Assembly: GCA_022828595.1 (NCBI GenBank)
Contig: JAKGHH010000008.1
Location: 7,491,728-7,555,727, forward strand
Direction of reading: 5' to 3'
DNA: 64,000 nt
From: Nelumbo lutea
Taxonomy: Eukaryota > Streptophyta > Magnoliopsida > Proteales > Nelumbonaceae
Shown: in pieces, positions 48,501 through 57,500 of the stretch
Position numbering within the stretch: the stretch's first letter is position 1
How the letters are laid out: every line of letters starts with the position of its first letter
The notes under the pieces: generated by a model
What the model saw: the letters and a program-made list of their open reading frames with translations, nothing else
Databases searched by the model: none
Told to the model about the DNA's origin: nothing
Translations under genes and position numbers: made by a program

Positions 48501-51500
48501 GCAGCAGAATGTGGGGATGTGAGATGGAAAATAATGGTGAAAGATGAAATGCAGCTGGCTAGACTGAAGGATAGTGTTGCTGAATAGAAATTCTCAACAA
48601 TACGAAATTAGAAAAAAACTAAAGATGGAGAAAGCTCCCACATTCACAATAAATAAGACAAAGAAAAGAATAATGAATTATTAGACAAGAGAGAGAAGAG
48701 GCGCTGGAGCAAGTTTCCATAAGCACAATTCTTTCAACTCTTATGCATCAAATGCCTTCTGATGATTACAATTACAATTTATGGACTCAAAATAGGGACT
48801 TGGATCTCCCTTTATCCACTCCAAATTTAGCTTGAAAGTTGAAATATAAGTAGAAGCGTCTCCATTGCATTAGGACTAAGGTAAACCTAAACTCATAAGG
48901 AAACTTAGATATGAACTTTGGACTTTGAATAACTCCAAAACACACACAATCCAACCAAAACCATGCATCCACAAATAATTCTTAGGCCTTGAAATAGAAC
49001 GACTGCAGTTCTGTTAGAGAAATAAATCCTACTCATAAAGGGCCAGGACATGCAACTTCTGGCGATTGGGTGCTTCTCTTCATTGAAATCCAGCGAAAAT
49101 GCCGAAGCAGATCTACGAGATCAAGGATTTCCTTCTGACAGCAAGAAGGAAAGATGCACGTTCTGTCAAAATCAAAAGAAGCAAAGATGTGGATAAGTTC
49201 AAGGTCCGCTGCTCCAAGTACCTGTACACACTCTGTGTGTTTGACTCGGAGAAGACAGATAAGTTGAAGCAGTTTCTTCCTCCAGGTTTGAGTGTCCAAG
49301 ATCTGTGAATGAGGAGGATCTGAGCTTTTTTTTTATATATAAAAATCTGATCTGAGCATGTTTCTGGGAGCTAGAGTTGCTTTCTTTAGTTTCAATGTTA
49401 CGTATTTTGAATTTATACTAGTGAATGTTGACAATATATTTTTGGGGGTGATTTCGCCTTGATTTTGAACGGAATAAATCCTACTCATAAAATGACCATA
49501 ATTTTCTCAAAACATGTTGGTTCACAAGTTCTTGGTCTAATTGGGTAGACGTCGAAGAAGCTTATCTAAGGACACTAAATTTGGGCTGCAAGAAAAATGA
49601 CAAGCTTCTGACATCAACTTTTCAAAATTTTCCACATTCCTGTAAGATGAGGTAACCTATTCCTTCTAACCAAAAAACTAGAAAAATATGTTTTAAAAAA
49701 TTGAACTTGACCAAGATTAGTCACCCAGAAATCATGAAATTGACCACATGTACATGATTTTGCTAGTTTTCTCCTCAGAACTCCTTATTGGTAGCTTTTA
49801 TTTTATTGGTTTTTTGTTTTTGTTTTTTTTTTTTTTTTGGGGGGGGGGGGAGGGGGTATGATTCATGTCCCTCATTTAGCTCATTTCTGTCCTGACTTCC
49901 CATTGCCTTCTAAGGATTTAAGCATTCTTAATATGAATGTCTATATAAAGAAGCCCAATTTTTGGCCCAACATACCATGAAGCTTATTAAAAATGTCCAT
50001 TCATTCTCCAGCCTCATTTTGAGAAGCTCTCCCAAAAACCAAAACATCATCAGCAAACAGTAAGTGAGAAATCTGAGAAGCCCTTTTACCAATAGCAATC
50101 TCATGAACCCTGTTTTCTGATTCTGCTTTCATAATTGGCCTTCACAAACCCTCTATTGCAAGAACAAACAAATATGATGACACAGGATTGAGTTAAGAAG
50201 TTCATTTATTGCATCCAGAGTTTCTAAGCTTATTTTCTTTTTATTCAAAATAATCTGGAATATTATTTTGATTTTCAGGGTGAGAAGCACACAACTCATC
50301 GTTTACTTCGACCTGTGAAAAACCGTTTTGGATCCACTGATGAGGTATTTGATGCTAGAAACCTGTGAAAAAGCTAATATATTATTATCTTTGGTTTGGC
50401 CTAGAAACCTTACCTCTAGGAAAGCTATATCTGGTAAACAACTGACAACAATGTCTTTTGATTAAAAAAGTTTGGTCTACCTGCCAGATCATCTACATAA
50501 TCGTTGTGCATTGCCTTTATTCATGAATGATTTTAAAATCTAGATGGTGCAATATATCCAAAATCTCTTTCTGCTAGTACATCAAACCTTTGTTTTTTTT
50601 ATTCTGATAGGCATGTTTCCGTAATCCCTTGTATTTTGTTGCCTCATTACTAATATTACTAGATTTTTCTCCAACACAACTTTGTATGGATCAAGTATAC
50701 ATAGGAGTTTTTAAGCTTTGGAAAAAGCTAAGGACCTATGCTATTTGGTTCTGGTTGGACAATAAGATCTAAGACAAAATAGATCATACCAATTCCTTCT
50801 GTTCCTAACTTCCTCATTCTCAGAGTGAGGCAGGTGGCTACCCATAAACAATCCATCATCATCTTTTCTTGAAACTAGGAAGTCTTTCTTGATTTGTGTA
50901 TTTTATCTTTGACACCAAAATTCTATTTTTTGATGTGATTCTCATGTTCTTTCTTCATAAATTCCATTCTAATTTATATTTTGATTGATTTAGGCATTAG
51001 ATTTGAAGGCCTCTTTTCTTGCACTTTTGCATGGGACCCATATTTGAGGGTATTGGGCTTCCCATAAATCCTTTTGTTGTGAGTCTTGAGGCTTTATACA
51101 TACAGATCATTTTGACATACTATTGTTATAGATCAAAAAGTGAAAGGGAAAATAAATGGATTTAGGCATTGGTATCCTCTCAGCAACTTTATATACTGGT
51201 TGGGTTGCACTTGTTGGGTCCTTCCTAGAATTGAAGCCTTCATCTGGAATTGTGGATCATCCCTGACTAGGTGCTCACGGTCAAACATCTTAATCATAAG
51301 GTAGTTAGATTTCTAATTGATACATTATGTGTAAATGCATTTGATTATTTGTTTCTCTTTCATCAGAGTGCTTCTGATCTTTTTGAACTCTTTTGCTCCC
51401 TCTCTGACCTTTCTTAGACTTGCCTCTTTCCAGTTCAGCTTGCAAGTCTTTCTTAGCTTTAAGTTTCCTATGGCTATAGGATTCCATTTAGTAATATATG

Positions 51501-54500
51501 GTCCATTTGTATTTTTTGGTGTATATCAAAGGAAAGAAACCTCGTAAACTTTTCTTGTTTTTGATTATCATTATCATCAATTCATCTAAGTCTTATCCTA
51601 ACTATATGAGATCGGCTACATGAATCCTGTTTTGCCATACCATTCTTTTTTTTTTTTTTTTTTTTGAAGGGCTACACAATGGGGGTAGCCCATCCCCCCC
51701 CCCCACCCAATCCAGGTGCAGGCAGGATTTCCCAAGTCTTTGCTACGACCAGCAGTAGACCTTACCAACCTGCTGGTTGGCACCCTTGCTTTGCCATTCC
51801 ATTCTGTTTAATGGCAGTTTTTCTTATTTTTAACAAGCAACAGTAATAGGAATTTTATATAGCATGTATAAATTGGTATTCGGTAGATCTCTACTAGCCT
51901 GAAAAAGGATGGCAGCATACAATTAAAACAGCATGTATCTGACTCCCCCACCCTTTATAAATAATCCAATTGCAACTCTACCTCCAATCCTGGTTCACCT
52001 GATAACAAAACATTTCTTGTAACACCTGATCCAGCTAAAGAACCTACCAAGCAATTTGCTGCTTTGAGAATCCTCCTGAACAAGTAATTCAGGGTGGATG
52101 CCAAAGCTCTTACTTTCCTCATCAGGTGCCTTAAAAGGCACTTCCTCCAAAACATTTTCCAATTTTTTACCACTTGGCAGTCTCTTTCAACCTGTAAGTC
52201 TGTCTACCCTTCTGATTAAACCAACTGTAGTGCTTGCAATAGATCTGACAACTTTGCTTTTAGTAAGATAACAATTGCAGCAGGTCCAGATAAACTTAAT
52301 AATACATTTCTACCATCATCTCTTACAGCTCTACCCATACCAGATGGCCCTAGGTTGCTTAAACAACAGCCACGAAAATTCAATTTTCTTTTACTTTTTT
52401 TTTTTTGAAAAACAGTATTTTACTAATGAAAAGATAAACAAAAGGACCTATATACAATAACGGATTTCCATGATAAAAAGGAACTATAAGTCTATAATTT
52501 CTAAAACTAAAGAGATTTCGGTTGACTAACCAAGAAAGAAGCACTCCTACTATCCTTTTCACCACCACCTCACCTGAGTTTACCTTTTCTTTTATGGATA
52601 ATTATAAGAATTTATTAATATGCAGTTAAAAATGAGATATGTGCAATGCATTCGGTATCCCTTCAGAGCAGGCTGTCCACACCCCTAACCCATTTATCCA
52701 AAAAACAGCAGCAGGTACTGCCTTCCAAGTCACTTTACCCCTTTTACTGAAACCACCTAAATTCCACCTTCTAGGAATTCCTTTACTGATTTAGGGAAGC
52801 ATCCAATGATTCCAAAAAGGCCTAGAACTTTTATCCAAATCCAGTAGGAGAAAAAACAGTGCAGCAGTATATCCTCCACACCTCCCACACAGCAAACAAC
52901 TACTATATTTTCTATATTCCCCTCTTCCAATAAATTGTTCCTTGTCAAGTTTCAATTCCGGGTTGAGGTCCACACAAAGAAGGCCGTTTAGATGGAACAT
53001 TTGCACACCAGATTCTAAAGGTTGGAGAAGATATTTCAGGGAACTGTGACAGTTTATTGTAGAAGGACTTCACTTGGAAAGTCCCTGAACTCTTTCATGG
53101 TCATGACCTTCTCTCATCTCTATTCATGTTTTTCTTGACCGTGTATAGTTTTTGTAGCAAATACAACACTTCGCCTCTGAATTATTTAAGCTGCTTCTGA
53201 ATCGGGGATTCTGGACAATTTCATTATTGCTGATCAGAATTAGAAACTCTCAACCACACTTTTTTTTGAGTTATGTTGTAGAGCATTGGGAAAGACTAGT
53301 CATCACACATGTCCTTCCAAAACTTAACCTTTTGGCCATTTCCCACTTGATTTCTTATATACCATTTATGAAATGTTTGTGTGCTTTTCTGACTCTCTTC
53401 CAAACTGAACGTCCATAAGAGGCTCACAGTGCCTGGACTCCAATCTGTTATTCTTGAGCTAAATTTGGCCAAAATAACCCTCCACAAACTTGCTAGCTGT
53501 TCATAATACCTCCCGACACTTGCTCAATAATGTTGTATTTGCCTCCAATTTTCTGACTCCTACTCTCTTAGCCCTCCATTTTTCTTAGGAGTACAAACCT
53601 TGTACCAGTAGACCAAGTGGCACTCAAACTTTTCCTTCCAATCCTTAACTTTTTTTTTTTTTTATTTTCTTCCTAGTATTGCCACCATTTTAGTTGATAA
53701 GATACTCTTGAGTAGAGTAAGCTTCTCTTCCTTTGACAGGTACTTAGAGTCTTAGATTTCCGCTAGCCCATCTTTCTCTCCATATGTTCTGCAATTGGTT
53801 CCCAATTTGATATAGAGATGCATTTGGCTCCCAATGGCATCCCCAAATGCTTTGTTGGGAGCATCCCTAGTCCCTACTTTACATCCCCAACCCTCTGTAC
53901 CACTCTAGAATCTATATCAGTCACTTCTCCAACTGCCATAATCTTGCTTTTGTGCATGTTTATATGAATGCCGTCACAACTTTGAACCTCCTGAGAACAG
54001 CTTTGAGATTTTCCAATTGTTCTTGTGACGCAATACACTGCTGAAGCACACTTTTCAGCAGTGTAAGTTTACCATTCTTTGAGAGGTATTTGGCTTTCCA
54101 AGAATCAAATTTCTTTTCCAGCCTGTCCACAATTGGCTCCCAAAAGCATTCCCGGATTATTTGATGGCAGCTTTCCATCTTACACCCCCATTCTTCTGCC
54201 CATTGCTCCAGGTTTTGCAGCCCCCCTCGTATGTGTGTTCCCTTGTGTGGTCCAGATACCACTCCAAACCACCTTAGTATTGCCATTAATTTTTCTAGCT
54301 GCTCTTGTAATGCATTGCAAAAGAATAATGTGTCATCTGCTTACTGTAGCAAAGAGACTTCCACCCTCTCTTCCTCCACTACCAAACCTTCTGCTAGGCC
54401 TCCCAATACAGGCCATTTTATTTAGGGCTTTGAGCTTTCATGACTGATATGAAAAAGGGAGATAGGGGTCCCCTGGATTGATTCCTCTTGAACTTTTGAA

Positions 54501-57500
54501 GCTCCTGATAGCGACCCCATGTACCATTACTGAAAAGAGGGGTGGAAGTGACCTTTACCCAAGTTCTCCATTTTGGACCAAAATTCATTCTTCTCATGAT
54601 GTAATAACTACCAATTCACATGATCATAAGCCTTCTCCAAATCAATATTGCAAAGCAGCCCAGCCTTTTCACTTCTTAATCTAGCATCAATTCACTCATT
54701 TGCCACTAGCACACCATCAAACATGAGTTACCATCTAGATTATCAGAAGTTACTTCTCTCAACAGTCCAAGAACATTCAATTAAAATGGTCATATGGCTT
54801 TTTCATGTCCAATTTACTAGAAATTCAGCCCAACTTCTTTGCCGCTAACACTCCATCAAGGATTAATCTACCCTATACAAAAGCACCTTGAGATTCAAAA
54901 ATAATGTTTCCCATCACTTTCTCCATTAATTTTAAAGTACCTTTGAAATAATTTTGTACACACTTCCACTGCTCTTTTTGGGGATAATGGTGATGAAGGT
55001 AGAATTTAAGTTCCTTTCTGAAAGACCTTTTTCGTGGAACTCCATAAAAACTTTCATAAGATCCGCTTATACCACACTCCAACATATTTTGTAGAAGGTC
55101 ATTCAAATCTGTTAGAGCTTGGGGCCTTGTCCTTTTCCTGTTCAAATTTCTTTTACCTTGGTTTGGTGCTTCCTATTCAAGCTACCCCTTTGTTGCCTTT
55201 TAAAGGAGAATTTTACCACTGTTTTCCATCCCCATAATAAATCATTCATGGATTTATTTTAAAATCATCATTTTGATAAAATTCAATGGACTATTCTCAC
55301 CATACTCATCTCTATCAAACAACATCCATCAAAGGGCCTAGTTTTAAAAAATTCTAGCATTTCTTTCACACCATAAGCTCCAAAAAGCAGTAGCTCTAGT
55401 ATAATGCCACAGAATTCTCTGCCCTTTTGCGTAACAAGAAACAAGCTGAGAAATTATCAAAAAAAAAAAAATCAAGAAACAAGCTGAGAAGCAAAGAGGT
55501 TTAGTGCATTCGATGTTGATATCCAAGAAGATTTGAAAGAAGGAAAAGGTGGTTTAATACTTGGAAGAAAACAGACATGATCCTAGATAGTTGGGACCAA
55601 TACTGGGTAAGGCCTTTAAGAAATCTGGCAAGACAACAAGAGATTGATAAATACACTCCCCACAATTCATGCAAAGAATGCATACATGAGGGAAGGGGCA
55701 CCGTGTCTTCCATTTCTATTGGAGCTTTTTACGTGTTGATAATTTGCAGCATCACCTCCCTAAAAAAGTTTTAACCTCAGGAGGAGAGGTTCCATCCCAA
55801 ATGGCTTTTACAGGAAAGGGTTGGGAAGAAGAGTTTGTTTGATAGGTTGGAAAGTCTCTTGTTCATATTTGTGTGAATGCGTGAACTTTTTTGATGGATT
55901 GTCCTCATTGTGTTCAATGAAGAGACTTTGTATTACTCTTTTTAGGTATCTATGGTGTTAACATAATAAGAAATGTCTTTATCTGATTGATTCTGCCATT
56001 CATATGTATCTGTTCAGATTTTTTTAATATATTTTTTGTTGTTAGAACTGAACCATAGAAAAACTTGACATTATTCTGCAGTACATGTATGCACTGTGGG
56101 TATGATCTCTCTAGAATTTTATATTTGAGATTTGCACAAAGCATTTTTCTTTTTTATAAGTTGCCTACATATTCCTGTTGTCTGTGCAAAATAATTTGTG
56201 CATTCTTCCTTGATTATGTCATCTTATTCCATGATGAATCAGCATAACTTGTGCAGTCCATACTGAGAATTATTTATTTCTGTCAGCTTGGAGTGTTTGA
56301 GATGTCACAATCAGGATTGCAGGCTGTTCCAAACCCTAGCGAGATTTTTTTAAGTGACCAACTTTCAGATTCAGAGGTTTTAGCTGGACTTGCCGTTGCT
56401 GTAATTATGGATGGGTCCCGAACTTTTCTTATTGAAATCCAGGTATTACTTTTGAAGACCTTGTTGTAAATCTGACCATACATGATGTCAGAATAATTTG
56501 CTACTTCATCTTGTCTAAAATTTGGTTTCTGTTATCACATTCTGCTTATGAGCTCAATTTCTTGACATGAACATTTGATGATGCTGATAGGTTTTTCTTT
56601 TTCACTCTTCTTTTTCCTGTTCCAGAAGGAGAGACCTTTATTAGAAGAAAAAAGGGGAAATACAGTCTCGGATCTTTTTTTTATTGGAAACGGAAAATAC
56701 AGGCTCAGGTCTTCCTGAAAAGGAAAGGAAGACCATACCACAAATTTTCAACAAAAAGGCTAGTATTTAATGTGAATCTGGTAAATACAAGTTTCCAAAG
56801 AACAAGATAGAGTTGCTAACCAGGGAGTGAATGCCAATACAGATCAAACCTCTCAAATCCTTCCCCATCCAAACATCTACTAGCAACTTGGCTGATTTTT
56901 GGACCAATCCAAACAATACGTTAATTTGGATGCCAAAGATCTACTTGGTCTTTACTGTTAAACAATGTTCAGAGAACTAACCCAGTGGCAGAACTGTTTT
57001 TCCCTCTGGGTCACGGGTCACTGGTTCAACCAGCCGGGTTGAACTGGACATCCCATTGATACGTCATCTTATGTATATATAAATAATGTCTAATATGCAT
57101 AATTATATAATATATTTGTAATAATATTAGTTGTGTACATCATCATCCTCATCTATTCCTTATCCCAACTATATGGGGTCGGCTACATTAATCCTGTTTT
57201 ATCAATCTGTTTTATTTAAAGCCATATCCACTGTTAAACTATTAGTGTTTAAATCATTTCTTAATTATGTAGTTATATTCAAAACATATAATTATATTGT
57301 GCATGTATGCATGTAATATATATATATATATTAGTTTTAAAATTTTATACTAAAAATTAAGATTTGAGGCCAAAAATGCATTTTTTTTGGGCAAAAATAA
57401 GGGGACAAGGTGCTGAAAATGCATAGATAGAGAAAAATTACCCGAAAAAAAAAAGATCATTCCAATTGGGCAACCAGGCACAAAGTTATGGCCTTTGGAA

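Noticed and set aside
49033..49299. Minus-strand frame opposite eL38
   Set aside because: Shadow of the eL38 frame, with no recognisable product.
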